This document shows, one piece after another, positions 25,898 to 35,051 of a DNA stretch of 64,000 nucleotides. The stretch is taken from contig JAOMEP010000004.1 in NCBI GenBank assembly GCA_028345965.1, forward strand, positions 1 through 64,000, in the 5' to 3' direction. The notes below the pieces were generated by a model. That model saw only the letters and a list, made by a program, of their open reading frames with translations, did not search any database and was not told the origin of the DNA. Every line of letters starts with the position of its first letter. Within the stretch, counting starts at the first letter, position 1. This stretch comes from Candidatus Nitrosopelagicus sp. Lineage in GTDB: Archaea > Thermoproteota > Nitrososphaeria > Nitrososphaerales > Nitrosopumilaceae. The position numbers were made by a program, and so were the translations under genes.

Positions 25898-26043
25898 CGG
25901 TATTTGATTAATAGGCAAGTTTTACAAAGACAGTCTCTATCATCAATTTCATTTTTAGATAATTTTGGAAAATCTGCACACCAACATGTAATGTCATTGT
26001 CACATGAAAAACTATCTCCACATTCAGCACATTTTTTATTCAT
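25876..26043 (-). CDS. cysteine-rich CWC-type small protein (missed by ORF track)
   Basis: A 55-residue protein with eight cysteines: KKCAECGDSFSCDNDITCWC, then DRDCLCKTCLL. The CxxCG...C...CWC...C.C..C layout matches the Cys-rich CWC family, presumed zinc binding. Its ATG overlaps the stop of the VWA gene as TAATG, the same junction as MoxR-VWA, so it is the third gene of a translationally coupled operon. Confidence 0.8.
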   Translation of the reverse strand: MNKKCAECGDSFSCDNDITCWCADFPKLSKNEIDDRDCLCKTCLLIKYRKKILDV

Positions 26044-27611
26044 TAGTTATCTGACAGTATACTTAAGACCCTATTAGGAATATCTGGTAACCTACTTACT
26101 GCTAAGACCTTATCATAACCTAAATATTTCAAATTATTTGCTATTGATGTTGCACTAAATGTGTCTCTACCTACTCCAATCGCTGTCATTTTAATTCCTA
26201 ATGTTTTGTATGACTTTAGTATTAGTTTTACTGCATTTGGATCTGCTGGTTCTCCATCAGATAATGTCAAAAAAATGTCTGGTTTTTTTGATGTCAAAAC
26301 TGGAAGCATTCTATCGTACACTTCTGCTAGAGGTGTTCCTCCGTTGGCAGAAATTTGTGCTAATCTTTTGGCTGCTGAATTATTCCACTTCATTTCTGAT
26401 GGTTTAATCAACCAACAAACTACCTGTCTATCTACTGTATTGAATGCATACACTGAAAAATTTACCTTTAAGAAGGCTAATACCTCACAAAGCCCAATTG
26501 TTGCTTTTTTGTACTCTATTTGTTGATCAGACATACTTGAAGAATGATCAAGTAAAATTACAATTCTTGATTTTATTGATTTTTTTACATCTGTGATGAA
26601 TGGTTTATGAAATCCTTCAAGATACGTTTCTTCATCAAACTCTTCACCTGAATCCACATGCTCTTCTTTCCATCCTGTTTTCCATTCACGAAATCTATTT
26701 TTTAAATTACTTATCAAATCTTGATCATAAATTTTTGTTTCATCTATATTTGTTGGATTTGGAATCTGAATTCCAATAGTTTCAGGCATTAATCCTTTAT
26801 TTTCATTTTTCTTAGTTTCATCTTTGATTAAATCAAATTCTTTTGCAATTTCCAGTCCTGCCATTGCTCTGTTTGGATCTATTTTTCCTAATTCTGATTC
26901 AAGATTTTTAGTAATTTTTTGTACGGCTTTTTCAAAATCTTGTGGTGTAACCATCATTCCCGGTCCCTTCATTGGTACTGATAGTGGAATTGTAATTAAT
27001 GGATCAATATCTAATATGGTTAAAATTTTTGGAATATGTTTTTCTATCCACTCTGTTCCATAATTATTTTTTAATGACTCTTCTAGAATCTCCTTTGCAA
27101 ATTCTGTGGCTTTTACTATGCGGTCAAAGTGACTTGGTTGCATCTCTCCTTTTATATCGCCAAACAAAAAATATTGGTAAAATCCTTCAACAATTTTTGA
27201 TTTTCCTAAAAGATCACCTAAAGATGGTCTGTAAACCCACTGCCAAGCATAATTAAAAATTAACTCTTCATCCATTCCTTGCCAAACTTTTCTTCCAACT
27301 AATTCGATTCTACGTCTTTCAATTGAATTTAATAAAAATCCAAACGCATGATCATTAGATAAAATTTTTTCACAATTTTTTATCTTCATACTTTCATACC
27401 ATGCAGCAGTTCTAAATTGTCTATATTTTGAAAACTCATCTCCATTGTAATCTATTACTGGGGTAAGAATCACTTTGTTTTCTTTCATTCTAGTTTCATT
27501 AACTTTCTTTGGTGACATAGTCACAATGATTTTGTCATTTTCAGACCATCGTCTTATTAAAAATGTAGAAATTTCAATTAATGTATCATTTCTTAATGCA
27601 ACTGATGACAT
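26043..27611 (-). CDS. VWA-domain protein (CoxE/NorD-like MoxR partner)
   Basis: 522 residues. The C-terminal 180 form a von Willebrand A domain with a complete MIDAS: ILLDHSSSMSDQ (DxSxS near 350), a Thr in ANGGTPLAEVY, and the Asp in LTLSDGEPAD. The N-terminal 340 residues are mostly helical and not recognised. MoxR AAA ATPases and VWA proteins work in pairs to remodel or metallate enzymes (NorQ/NorD, CbbQ/CbbO, chelatase-like systems). It starts within the MoxR stop (TAATG) and ends in the CWC start. Confidence 0.88.
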   Translation of the reverse strand: MSSVALRNDTLIEISTFLIRRWSENDKIIVTMSPKKVNETRMKENKVILTPVIDYNGDEFSKYRQFRTAAWYESMKIKNCEKILSNDHAFGFLLNSIERRRIELVGRKVWQGMDEELIFNYAWQWVYRPSLGDLLGKSKIVEGFYQYFLFGDIKGEMQPSHFDRIVKATEFAKEILEESLKNNYGTEWIEKHIPKILTILDIDPLITIPLSVPMKGPGMMVTPQDFEKAVQKITKNLESELGKIDPNRAMAGLEIAKEFDLIKDETKKNENKGLMPETIGIQIPNPTNIDETKIYDQDLISNLKNRFREWKTGWKEEHVDSGEEFDEETYLEGFHKPFITDVKKSIKSRIVILLDHSSSMSDQQIEYKKATIGLCEVLAFLKVNFSVYAFNTVDRQVVCWLIKPSEMKWNNSAAKRLAQISANGGTPLAEVYDRMLPVLTSKKPDIFLTLSDGEPADPNAVKLILKSYKTLGIKMTAIGVGRDTFSATSIANNLKYLGYDKVLAVSRLPDIPNRVLSILSDN

Positions 27612-28414
27612 TAGCTCTCATACATGGATGTAATAATGTCATTAACTTTTTGTAATTCAATATTTCCCCATTGTGCATAGACATTTCCAAAAACTATTTC
27701 TGCTGCTTTCTTTGGTGACATGTCTCCATCAATCAACTTTGCATATGCTATAGTTTCCCTAAGTGATGGTGAATAGTATAATTCCTCAACTGATGCTGCT
27801 TGCCTCAATGTGTTTGCAAGTTTAATTCCTCTTTGTAATGCTCCATCATCTGCTTCTGGAACATGTTTTTTCACAATTTCAAGTTCTTTTTCTTCAGGTG
27901 GATAGTCCATTCTTAATCTGATAGGAAATCTACTCAATAGTTGTGGTGGTAATTCTTTTGTTCCAACATGGTTTAATGGATTAATTGTTGCTATCACAAA
28001 CCATGATTTGTCTGCTGTTACAACTTCTCCACTGGATTCTTTCAGAACTACTTGTCTTCTGTCATCTAATGCTTCATCTAATCTTAACAGAACATCAGCC
28101 TCAGCTGCGTTAATCTCATCTAGATATAGCATGTCTCCTTCTTTCATTGATTTTATCAATATTCCTTCATTAAATTCGATATTTCCTTCTGAAAGGCTCT
28201 TTGAACCGACAAGATGACTTTCTCTAGTTCTCAAACTAAAATTAATTGATTCTAATTGCATTGATTGTTTCTTTGCAAATTCTCTAACTAGTGTTGTTTT
28301 ACCGGTGCCTTTTGGACCTATTACGAGGACAAAAATTCCTTGTTCATGAGCTTTCTCTAAAATTTCAAACGCATTACTCCAATCTAGATATTCTGGAGTA
28401 CTATCTTCCATCAA
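27611..28414 (-). CDS. MoxR-family AAA ATPase
   Basis: 267 residues with Walker A (VIGPKGTGKTTLV, about 31-43), Walker B (MLYLDEINAAEADVLLRLDE, about 95-113), sensor 1 (FVIATINP) and an arginine-finger region (LPPQLLSRFPIRL). It is close to the NorQ/CbbQ type of MoxR that hydrolyses ATP to activate a partner enzyme through a VWA protein. First gene of the MoxR-VWA-CWC operon. The client is not in the window; in ammonia oxidizers a metal enzyme is a reasonable guess. Confidence 0.9.
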   Translation of the reverse strand: MMEDSTPEYLDWSNAFEILEKAHEQGIFVLVIGPKGTGKTTLVREFAKKQSMQLESINFSLRTRESHLVGSKSLSEGNIEFNEGILIKSMKEGDMLYLDEINAAEADVLLRLDEALDDRRQVVLKESSGEVVTADKSWFVIATINPLNHVGTKELPPQLLSRFPIRLRMDYPPEEKELEIVKKHVPEADDGALQRGIKLANTLRQAASVEELYYSPSLRETIAYAKLIDGDMSPKKAAEIVFGNVYAQWGNIELQKVNDIITSMYES

Positions 28415-28454
28415 AGTATAATTGTTTGATCTTGTACTTTATTTAAGACTAGAT

Positions 28455-29918
28455 CTATGGAGCGAATGATGCTATCTTGCCAAATGATTCATCTAATGTT
28501 TTGTGCAACTTTTTATTCCAATCATCAAATCCTGATGGATCTTTTGGATAGTTATTGTAGTGTTCAACAAGCCATTGATTTTGACCTGATGTATACTTGA
28601 GACCACTTGCAACTGTTTTGTTCATTGCACCTCTGATTATCATTCCTAGTTTTCCAAGACCTGAAAAGTCCGGATGTTCTCCTTTACTTATTGATTCAAC
28701 GTCCAAATTACCTAGGAAATGTTTCATTCCATAACTAATCTGTTCATTTGTCATTGTTTGTACTAATCTTCTGAATAATTCTAAACCAGCTGTTTTGTAA
28801 CCATACTCTTTAATGAAATCAATATTGTATTGCCACAAACTTGCTTCTGAAACATCATTAGCCTCGATAGACTGTGTAACATTATTTCCAATAATTGTTC
28901 CTGCAATAAGTGCTGGTCCAATTCCTCCTGCATCTATTGGTTTAGGCATCCATGCTGAATCTCCAACTAACATGTATCCTCCTGAAACCATGCAATCATT
29001 TTGCCTTCGAACTGAAACTGAAGAAATCCCTGAATTGTTATGTTGATCCATTTCATCTTCTGAAAGTTTTGGATTTCCAAGAACTGGATTTCTTTCTAGA
29101 TACTCTTTCATCAATGAACCAACATTATCTTTTTTTCCTAATCTATTGTTTCGTTTATCTAAGTGTGTTTTTTCAACACCTAATCCGATGTTTACTTTAT
29201 TGTCAGCTTTTGGAAAAACCCATCCGTATCCACCCGGTGCAATATCTTGATCTAAATGAATTATACAATAATCTGGATCAAATTCTGATAAGTCTTCTTT
29301 ACCTGGTTCAAAATACATGATGTGCCTTCCAGTGGTTTCTACATCTGTTCTGTCTATTTCTCTTTCAACTTTTGTAGAATTTTGCAATCCATTTCTTAAT
29401 TTTGATGTTATTCCCATTGCATCAACTACCAATTTTGCAGTTTTTTTGTATGGTTGTTTTGTTTTATTATCTGTTCCTTGTATACCGACAACTTGTTGTC
29501 CGTCATAGATTAATCCTGAAAGAGAAACTTCGAACTCAAATTCAACTCCCATTTTTCTTGTCCTTGCATTTTGAATTTCTGGAAGTTTTTGTCTATTTAG
29601 CATATATCCTGCCCCATCAAATGGGATAGCTGTTTCTTTATCTGGTGAAAATGCCATGACTCCTTTTACATCATGTTCAATTTCTGGTCGTGTCCACGGA
29701 ATCTTGATTCTTTCAGTCATGAAGTCTACTGCTTCTTTTGAACAGGCATCTCCGCATGTCCAACCTGCACCACCTTTTCTACCTGGTAAGGTTTCTGGAT
29801 TTCGATCTACTGAAAGAATTCTTAAATTTTGTTTTGAATAATATGAAATTGCTTGTGCTGCAATTGTACCTGTTAATCCTCCACCTGCAACAATTACGTC
29901 ATAATCTGTTTCCAACAA
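28455..29918 (-). CDS. geranylgeranyl reductase family flavoprotein
   Basis: 487 residues. The FAD-binding start YDVIVAGGGLTGTIAAQAIS (about 6-25), the cysteine segment WTCGDACSKE, the GGYGWVFPK signature and GDSAWMPKPIDAGGIGPAL all fit the archaeal geranylgeranyl reductase/DGGGPL reductase family, which saturates the isoprenoid chains of ether lipids at the membrane. A TATA box (TTTAAATA near 29938-29945) is about 26 nt before the ATG, giving a leaderless mRNA. It lies near other possible lipid genes only at a distance (radical SAM at 6 kb). Confidence 0.92.
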   Translation of the reverse strand: MLETDYDVIVAGGGLTGTIAAQAISYYSKQNLRILSVDRNPETLPGRKGGAGWTCGDACSKEAVDFMTERIKIPWTRPEIEHDVKGVMAFSPDKETAIPFDGAGYMLNRQKLPEIQNARTRKMGVEFEFEVSLSGLIYDGQQVVGIQGTDNKTKQPYKKTAKLVVDAMGITSKLRNGLQNSTKVEREIDRTDVETTGRHIMYFEPGKEDLSEFDPDYCIIHLDQDIAPGGYGWVFPKADNKVNIGLGVEKTHLDKRNNRLGKKDNVGSLMKEYLERNPVLGNPKLSEDEMDQHNNSGISSVSVRRQNDCMVSGGYMLVGDSAWMPKPIDAGGIGPALIAGTIIGNNVTQSIEANDVSEASLWQYNIDFIKEYGYKTAGLELFRRLVQTMTNEQISYGMKHFLGNLDVESISKGEHPDFSGLGKLGMIIRGAMNKTVASGLKYTSGQNQWLVEHYNNYPKDPSGFDDWNKKLHKTLDESFGKIASFAP

Positions 29919-29959
29919 AACATTGTCTATATCATGAATATTTAAAACATCATAATTGG

Positions 29960-30018
29960 GTCGGTTCGTCGCGGCGTCATCAGCGCTTGGCGCTCAGACT
30001 GGAGCGGCTTTTATTTCC
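29960..30018. ncRNA. GC-rich structured element, kink-turn-like core
   Basis: A sudden GC-rich island in AT-rich DNA. The core 29976-29999 forms AGCGC-TTG-GCGCT; on the minus strand it reads CUGA, a GCGC stem, then UGAUGA, flanked by GTC/GAC, the arrangement of a box C/D-like kink-turn bound by L7Ae. Complete guide RNA boxes are lacking. It could be a plus-strand RNA from the shared AT-rich promoter at 29936-29945 ending at gcttttattt, or the 3' end of the S15 operon transcript on the minus strand. Strand and identity uncertain. Confidence 0.35.
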
Positions 30019-30066
30019 TCATTCCCTTCTTGAATTGCTTGTAAATATTATTAAATGATCTATGGA

Positions 30067-30483
30067 TCACATTTTCATTAATTCTTGATAAATTTTCTTT
30101 GTCTCATTTTTAATATAAACTGGAGTACTGATGTTAATTTTGATTGTATCTTCTTTTGATATTGTTAAAATTCCTGAAATTAGATTTTGTTTACTTATGC
30201 GTAAACTAAGACCTGAAGATGTCACAAAATTTTCAACATCGTCAAAAATCTCTTGAAATTCATCTCTTTTCATTTTTGAAAAAAACAAACTTACAAAATT
30301 ATGAGCAGGCTTTCTTTTCAATTTTGATGAGATTAACAATATGGGGTTGTTAAAATGACCTGGAATTTGTTCAATTACAAAATCTTTTTGTTCTATACTA
30401 AAATTTTTTTCTAATTCTTCTATGACTTTATTCTCATCCTCTGTGGCATGAAGAATTAAATTAATTTTTACTTCTAATTGCAT
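30067..30483 (-). CDS. RNA-binding protein, exosome-associated type (COG1325-like)
   Basis: 138 residues. The alternating beta-alpha pattern and segments VKINLILHATEDENKVIEE, EQIPGHFNNPILLISS and LSLRISKQNLISGIL match the small archaeal RNA-binding proteins described as predicted exosome subunits. It lies 15 nt downstream of S3Ae in the translation operon, which supports a role in RNA or ribosome metabolism. The assignment rests on pattern and context. Confidence 0.7.
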   Translation of the reverse strand: MQLEVKINLILHATEDENKVIEELEKNFSIEQKDFVIEQIPGHFNNPILLISSKLKRKPAHNFVSLFFSKMKRDEFQEIFDDVENFVTSSGLSLRISKQNLISGILTISKEDTIKINISTPVYIKNETKKIYQELMKM

Positions 30484-30498
30484 CTCTAAAACATCAGT

Positions 30499-31134
30499 TT
30501 AGTCTGCTTTTGGTTTTTTGGTTTTTGCTTCAAGCAAGACTGTTTGTGCTGATGCTGTCTTGATTAGTTTAACTTTCTCTAATCCAACATGTCTTAATTT
30601 TATCACTTTTTTTGCAGCAGCCATGATGTCAGAATTTATTTTACCATAACATGTTGCTTGAACAAATCCATCAATATCCATAGTTGGTACTGTTTTCTCT
30701 ATCACATCTTTTGCAATTAGGCGTAATTGACGCTGTCTTGATGTGTTTAATTGTCTGTGTGTTAAAGCAATCATTTTGATTCTAAAAACATAGTTATCTT
30801 TTGTTTCAATATCGATATTGAAGTTGACTTTAGAAGAACCTTTTCGAACTAAACTTCTTAGAAATTCTTTTGAATATTCATATCTCTTGAAAACTGTCTT
30901 GGCTTTGGTATCTTTGACCTCATCAATTTGGAAAATTATTTTGTATTGATGTTGTGAAGGATCGCCTTTGAGTATGTCCCATAATGTAACTTCTAAAATT
31001 CTACCTTTGGCATTTTCGTCATCTGTAATCGGAACATATCCGATATTGACATTGTTAAATGAATCTGGAGCTACAACGTTAACCCATTTCTTTTCTTTCC
31101 ACTTATCCTTGATCTTACGAGCTTTTCTTGCCAA
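30499..31134 (-). CDS. rps3ae: 30S ribosomal protein S3Ae (eS1)
   Basis: 211 residues. The archaeal/eukaryotic eS1 protein of the small-subunit platform near the mRNA exit. KDKWKEKKWVNVVAPDSFNN at the start, RKGSSKVNFNIDIETKD, and RQLRLIAKDVIEK are typical. The KKPKAD end is short and basic. It lies 41 nt downstream of serS on the same strand. Confidence 0.96.
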   Translation of the reverse strand: MARKARKIKDKWKEKKWVNVVAPDSFNNVNIGYVPITDDENAKGRILEVTLWDILKGDPSQHQYKIIFQIDEVKDTKAKTVFKRYEYSKEFLRSLVRKGSSKVNFNIDIETKDNYVFRIKMIALTHRQLNTSRQRQLRLIAKDVIEKTVPTMDIDGFVQATCYGKINSDIMAAAKKVIKLRHVGLEKVKLIKTASAQTVLLEAKTKKPKAD

Positions 31135-31175
31135 TTATCTTGGACGACTATTTTCTGAATATAAACTGTTCTAGA

Positions 31176-32438
31176 TTATATCATCTTATCGCCAAAATAT
31201 TTTTGTAAAACTTTTGGAATTTCCACATGTCCATCTTTGGTTTGATTATTTTCTAAAATTGCAACCATTGTTCTTTCTATTGCTATCAAAGTACTATTCA
31301 AAGTATGTATGTACTTTGTATCTTCGTTACTTTTATCTCTAAATCTTATCTTTAATCTTCTTGATTGATAATCGGCACAATTAGAACACGATACGATTTC
31401 TCTAAATGCATTTTGACCTGCCATCCACGCTTCGATATCGTATGTCTTTGCTGAAACCTTGCCCATGTCTCCACTTGATAATAACATCAGTCTATACGGG
31501 ATCTCTAATTGTTGATAAAATTCTTCGGTATTTTTTATCATTTTTTCATGTTCTTCCCATGATTCTTCTGGTCTGCAGAAAATGAATTGCTCAATTTTTT
31601 CAAATTGGTGAACTCGGAAAATTCCTTTCTGATCTTTTCCATGTGCACCTGCCTCTTTTCTAAAACATGGACTAATTGATGCATACCTTAATGGAATTTT
31701 AGAACCTTCTAAAATCTCATCATAATACATGGAAGCAATTGCATGTTCTGATGTTCCAATTAAAAATAAATCCTCATCTTGTACTTTATAGATTACCTCT
31801 TCAAAATCCTCTGCTATCACTGCTCCTTCCATAGATTGTCTGTTTATCATGTATGGGGGCTGAATTAAATTATAATTTTTACTTGAAACAAAATCCAACG
31901 CAAACGCAGTTAGTGATTGTCCTAATTTCACTAATCCGTCTTTTAAATAATAAAATCTGGCTCCAGCTGTTTTTGATGCTCTTTCTAAATCTACAATATC
32001 TAATTCTAATCCTAAATCTATGTGATCTTTTACTTCAAAATCAAATTTTGGTATTTTGCCCCATGTTCTAATTTGTTTGTTAAAAGTTTCGTCTGCTCCT
32101 TTTGGAACTGAATCATGTATCAAATTTGGTATTGAAAAAGACAAATTATGATAATCTCCATCCACTGTTTTCCGTGAATTCTCTAATTCATCTAATTTCT
32201 TTGATATTTCTCCCATCTCTTTCAATAACTCTGATGCATCATTTCCTACTTTTTTTTCACTTCCGATTTTAACTGACATTTGATTTCTTTTTTGCTTTAA
32301 TTCATCTGATTGCATCATCATTTCTTTTCGTGTTTTATTCAATTCTAGCATTTTTTCAAAATCAAATTCAACTGCTCTATCTTTTAACATCTGCTTAATT
32401 CGATCAGGTTCATCTCTGATTATTTTTGGATCTAACAT
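31176..32438 (-). CDS. serS: seryl-tRNA synthetase (common type)
   Basis: 420 residues. The N-terminal coiled-coil arm that binds the tRNA long variable arm is at about 25-110 (KMLELNKTRKEMMMQSDELK). The class II motifs follow: motif 2 CFRKEAGAHGKDQKGIFRVH and motif 3 TLNSTLIAIERTMVAILEN. It is the ordinary SerRS rather than the rare methanogen type. Its ATG overlaps the Pcc1 stop, so it is translated with the KEOPS gene. Confidence 0.97.
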   Translation of the reverse strand: MLDPKIIRDEPDRIKQMLKDRAVEFDFEKMLELNKTRKEMMMQSDELKQKRNQMSVKIGSEKKVGNDASELLKEMGEISKKLDELENSRKTVDGDYHNLSFSIPNLIHDSVPKGADETFNKQIRTWGKIPKFDFEVKDHIDLGLELDIVDLERASKTAGARFYYLKDGLVKLGQSLTAFALDFVSSKNYNLIQPPYMINRQSMEGAVIAEDFEEVIYKVQDEDLFLIGTSEHAIASMYYDEILEGSKIPLRYASISPCFRKEAGAHGKDQKGIFRVHQFEKIEQFIFCRPEESWEEHEKMIKNTEEFYQQLEIPYRLMLLSSGDMGKVSAKTYDIEAWMAGQNAFREIVSCSNCADYQSRRLKIRFRDKSNEDTKYIHTLNSTLIAIERTMVAILENNQTKDGHVEIPKVLQKYFGDKMI

Positions 32439-32689
32439 TATTTTATTACCTCCATGGAAAGATTTACGTGTTCTAATACTTCGTCAACGGTGGAAATCAA
32501 TTTTCGTAAATCCCCTTCATTTGAAAAATAAAACACAAGTTGATTTTTCTTTTCATTAATTGTTAAACTTAATCCTTGAGGAAAATCAACATTATCTGGC
32601 TCTAATGCCTTTTCAATAACTTTGGCCTTCTCTTTAGAAATATCATTGATTACTATTTCTATTTGGCATTTTGGTAACATTGCTTTCAA
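32438..32689 (-). CDS. pcc1: KEOPS complex subunit Pcc1
   Basis: 83 residues. The small alpha/beta Pcc1 fold, with VINDISKEKAKVIEKALEPD and LVFYFSNEGDLRKLISTVDE. Pcc1 dimerises the KEOPS complex, which makes t6A at tRNA position 37. Other KEOPS genes are not in the window. The listed start overlaps the end of the DHH gene by 47 nt; the internal ATG at 32680 (MLPKCQIE) would shorten this slightly. It continues directly into serS. Confidence 0.85.
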   Translation of the reverse strand: MKAMLPKCQIEIVINDISKEKAKVIEKALEPDNVDFPQGLSLTINEKKNQLVFYFSNEGDLRKLISTVDEVLEHVNLSMEVIK

Positions 32690-34064
32690 GATAATCTAAA
32701 AATTCATCTAATTTGTCTTTAGTTATTTTTGCTCCTGCAGCAGCTTCGTGGCCTCCTCCAATTCCGTCAAATTGTTCCGCACCTCCTCTCATTAGTTGAC
32801 TGAGATTTATGGAATTTTTACAACTTGCAGATTTACGTGATGAAAACTTGATTGTTCCTTCTGATCCATCTGTTCTTAAAATTACTATTTTTCCTGAATT
32901 TTTTGGTGATCCTGCAATTAATGATGAAATAGTACCTGTCATTGTTTCTGGAACTAATCCTTCTGCATTCACCATGACACAATCTTCCATATTATTTGTC
33001 CTCCATCTCTCATTTGATAAAACGTTCATGTAATCTCTAATCATACTTCTATATTCTGACAAAATCTTCTCGCCTTCTTGTAACATTGTATTTCTATCTC
33101 CCATACAGATTGCAATTCCAACTCCTGATTTGTTGATGCGCCCACATGAATTCAACATTGTGGAGAACTCTCTTCCATCTCTTAGAAAACTCCTTTTTTC
33201 CTCACTTGGAAATGTGTATGTGTATCCAATCAGTTCTTCCATCACTTGAGTGGCATTTTCTCCTTGGACAAATTTACTTATTGATTCAATAATTGCCTGT
33301 TTTTCATCTTGTGTTAAATCTGCCGGAACTCTCCATCTTGCTCCGTCCTTAAGCGGAATCTTTGCATTTGTTAACATCGCAATGCATGCATCTCGATTCC
33401 ATGTTAATCCTTCAATAAATGGCTGAGACGTAAAAGCAATTGCATCTGGGAGTGATCTTGTTTCTCTACCTACTAATAACAAATCTAAATCTACATTCAC
33501 TAATCCTAATTTTTTTGCGGTTTCCACAATCTCTAAATTTTTTCCAGTGAATGCTTTTCTCTCACCTTGATCTTGTCTGTCTCCTAACGCTGATACTACT
33601 GCAACTCTTGACAAATCTTCATTTTCTCTATTTAATGCATTTGATGCTAGATATGCCATTCCTCCCGCACAAATTTCAACTCCCCCATCCATTCCAAACT
33701 TCCATGCGTTTATCACACGTTCGTTATCTTTCTCATCTTCTGAAATTTCATGATGATCTAACATGAGCCAGTTATCTGATAATTTTTCATCTAGTAATTT
33801 TCCGAATCCTCCTCCCAGATCGGTAATCACGTGTAAATCTCTAGTCTCTTTTTGCATTTTATTCACTAGATTTTCACTAAATTCGTTAGTTGTTCTTACA
33901 GTACATTTTGCTCCATGTCTGATTAATGCTTTTGAAATTATCGAGCCTGATGTTATTCCATCACAATCTATGTGAGTTGTAACTAGAATGTTCTTTCTTG
34001 TTTTAATTGCATCTGAAATACGATCTGAAAAATTAGATAATGATTCTTCTAAAACTTTCCCCAT
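32643..34064 (-). CDS. DHH-family phosphoesterase, archaeal RecJ-like
   Basis: 473 residues. DHH motifs are visible: THIDCDGITSGSIISKAL near 31-48, TDLGGGFGK, MLDHHEISEDE (the DHH triad that holds Mn), and the C-terminal DHHA1 end GIGGGHEAAAGAKIT. Archaeal proteins of this type (RecJ/GAN) are single-strand nucleases that work with GINS at the fork or trim RNA. Its position between S15 and Pcc1 is the usual archaeal context. It starts within the rps15 stop. Confidence 0.9.
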   Translation of the reverse strand: MGKVLEESLSNFSDRISDAIKTRKNILVTTHIDCDGITSGSIISKALIRHGAKCTVRTTNEFSENLVNKMQKETRDLHVITDLGGGFGKLLDEKLSDNWLMLDHHEISEDEKDNERVINAWKFGMDGGVEICAGGMAYLASNALNRENEDLSRVAVVSALGDRQDQGERKAFTGKNLEIVETAKKLGLVNVDLDLLLVGRETRSLPDAIAFTSQPFIEGLTWNRDACIAMLTNAKIPLKDGARWRVPADLTQDEKQAIIESISKFVQGENATQVMEELIGYTYTFPSEEKRSFLRDGREFSTMLNSCGRINKSGVGIAICMGDRNTMLQEGEKILSEYRSMIRDYMNVLSNERWRTNNMEDCVMVNAEGLVPETMTGTISSLIAGSPKNSGKIVILRTDGSEGTIKFSSRKSASCKNSINLSQLMRGGAEQFDGIGGGHEAAAGAKITKDKLDEFLDYLESNVTKMPNRNSNQ

Positions 34065-34513
34065 TACTCTAGCTGTGCTACTACAGACTTATATTTCCAT
34101 TTTTGATCTATGTCGCCATTTTTTTTATAATGAGTTGATAGTCTGTGAACTTTTGCCTCAACTAATTCTAAGGCTCTAACGTTTCTACTATCTGATTTAT
34201 TCTCTTTGAGATGTTTTTGTAGGTTGACTGCCTTCATCACAATATTGTTCAAATCTTCTGGAATGTCGGGCATCAATTTGTTTTCTTTCAATACATCTGT
34301 GATGCTTTTGTTAATGATTGGTTTAACCAAGGGAATTGCATGTTGGTCTCTTAATTTTAATCCAATTTGACTAGAAGTCATTCCTTCTTTTGCATATTTG
34401 ATAATTAGTGCTTCAATTTCCGCATTAGTTTGTTTGACCCATTCTGGTTTCTTTGGATCGATAGGTCTGATTGAATGTGACTTTCCATGATTATGTGTGT
34501 GTAGTCTTCCCAT
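34064..34513 (-). CDS. rps15: 30S ribosomal protein S15
   Basis: 149 residues. The archaeal S15 has an N-terminal extension (GRLHTHNHGKSHSIRPIDP, then KPEWVKQTN) and the three-helix rRNA-binding domain ending VHRLSTHYKKNGDIDQKWKY. It is the first gene of a minus-strand operon: rps15, DHH, pcc1, serS, rps3ae, RNA-binding protein, with overlaps or very short gaps. The plus-strand amo-associated gene diverges upstream. Confidence 0.96.
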   Translation of the reverse strand: MGRLHTHNHGKSHSIRPIDPKKPEWVKQTNAEIEALIIKYAKEGMTSSQIGLKLRDQHAIPLVKPIINKSITDVLKENKLMPDIPEDLNNIVMKAVNLQKHLKENKSDSRNVRALELVEAKVHRLSTHYKKNGDIDQKWKYKSVVAQLE

Positions 34514-34606
34514 TTTTTTGCCTAAATTACGTACGAAATTAAATGTATCTGGCTGAATTATTGAAAAAAGTTAAATAATAACGATAGTCAGCAATTGCAG
34601 ATACAA

Positions 34607-34945
34607 ATGAACAAATCAATAGTATTAGGCACACTTCTCGTAGGTGTTTTCTCATTGCCATTAATGTTGGCTGGTCCAGCATTTGCTCAATACATGGGCA
34701 GTGGTGGTGACGGTGGTCAAGACGGTGGACATCCATCAATGTCTTTAGAGGCTACCTTAGAACTCGCAAAGAGAAAAGTTGACTATGCAGCAGATAATCC
34801 CGGTGCAGGATCTGGCACTCCATACATGGATGCTAACGGTGTATTAGGTGCATCTGCAATTGCAGCCGCAATCTTTGGTGGTATCGCAGGTGCTTTCTTC
34901 ATAAGAGGAAGATCCGGAAAATACGCCAAACCAGGAACAGGATAA
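34607..34945 (+). CDS. small secreted/membrane protein near amo, candidate AMO subunit (AmoY or AmoZ)
   Basis: 112 residues: a signal peptide (NKSIVLGTLLVGVFSLPLML, cleavage near PAFAQ), a Gly/Asp-rich segment (MGSGGDGGQDGGH), a helix (EATLELAKRKVDYAADN) and one C-terminal membrane helix (ASAIAAAIFGGIAGAFFI) with a basic end. The ATG at 34607 is preferred to the TTG at 34595, since the signal peptide starts there and a TATA-like box (TTAAATAA near 34571) lies upstream. The archaeal AMO has extra small subunits named AmoY and AmoZ; size, topology and closeness to amoB make this gene a candidate, but I cannot confirm which. Confidence 0.6.
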   Translation: MNKSIVLGTLLVGVFSLPLMLAGPAFAQYMGSGGDGGQDGGHPSMSLEATLELAKRKVDYAADNPGAGSGTPYMDANGVLGASAIAAAIFGGIAGAFFIRGRSGKYAKPGTG

Positions 34946-35051
34946 TCTCCTTCCTTACTTCTTATTTTATTCCTAAATCATAGCATTGGCTGATCTCGGC
35001 TTATCATAATCAAAAAAAATCTTTATATCGACCTCTGAATTCAAAATATTG

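Noticed and set aside
29960-30018. Complete box C/D guide RNA
   Set aside because: Only one CUGA/UGAUGA pair is present; terminal C and D boxes at guide spacing are lacking.
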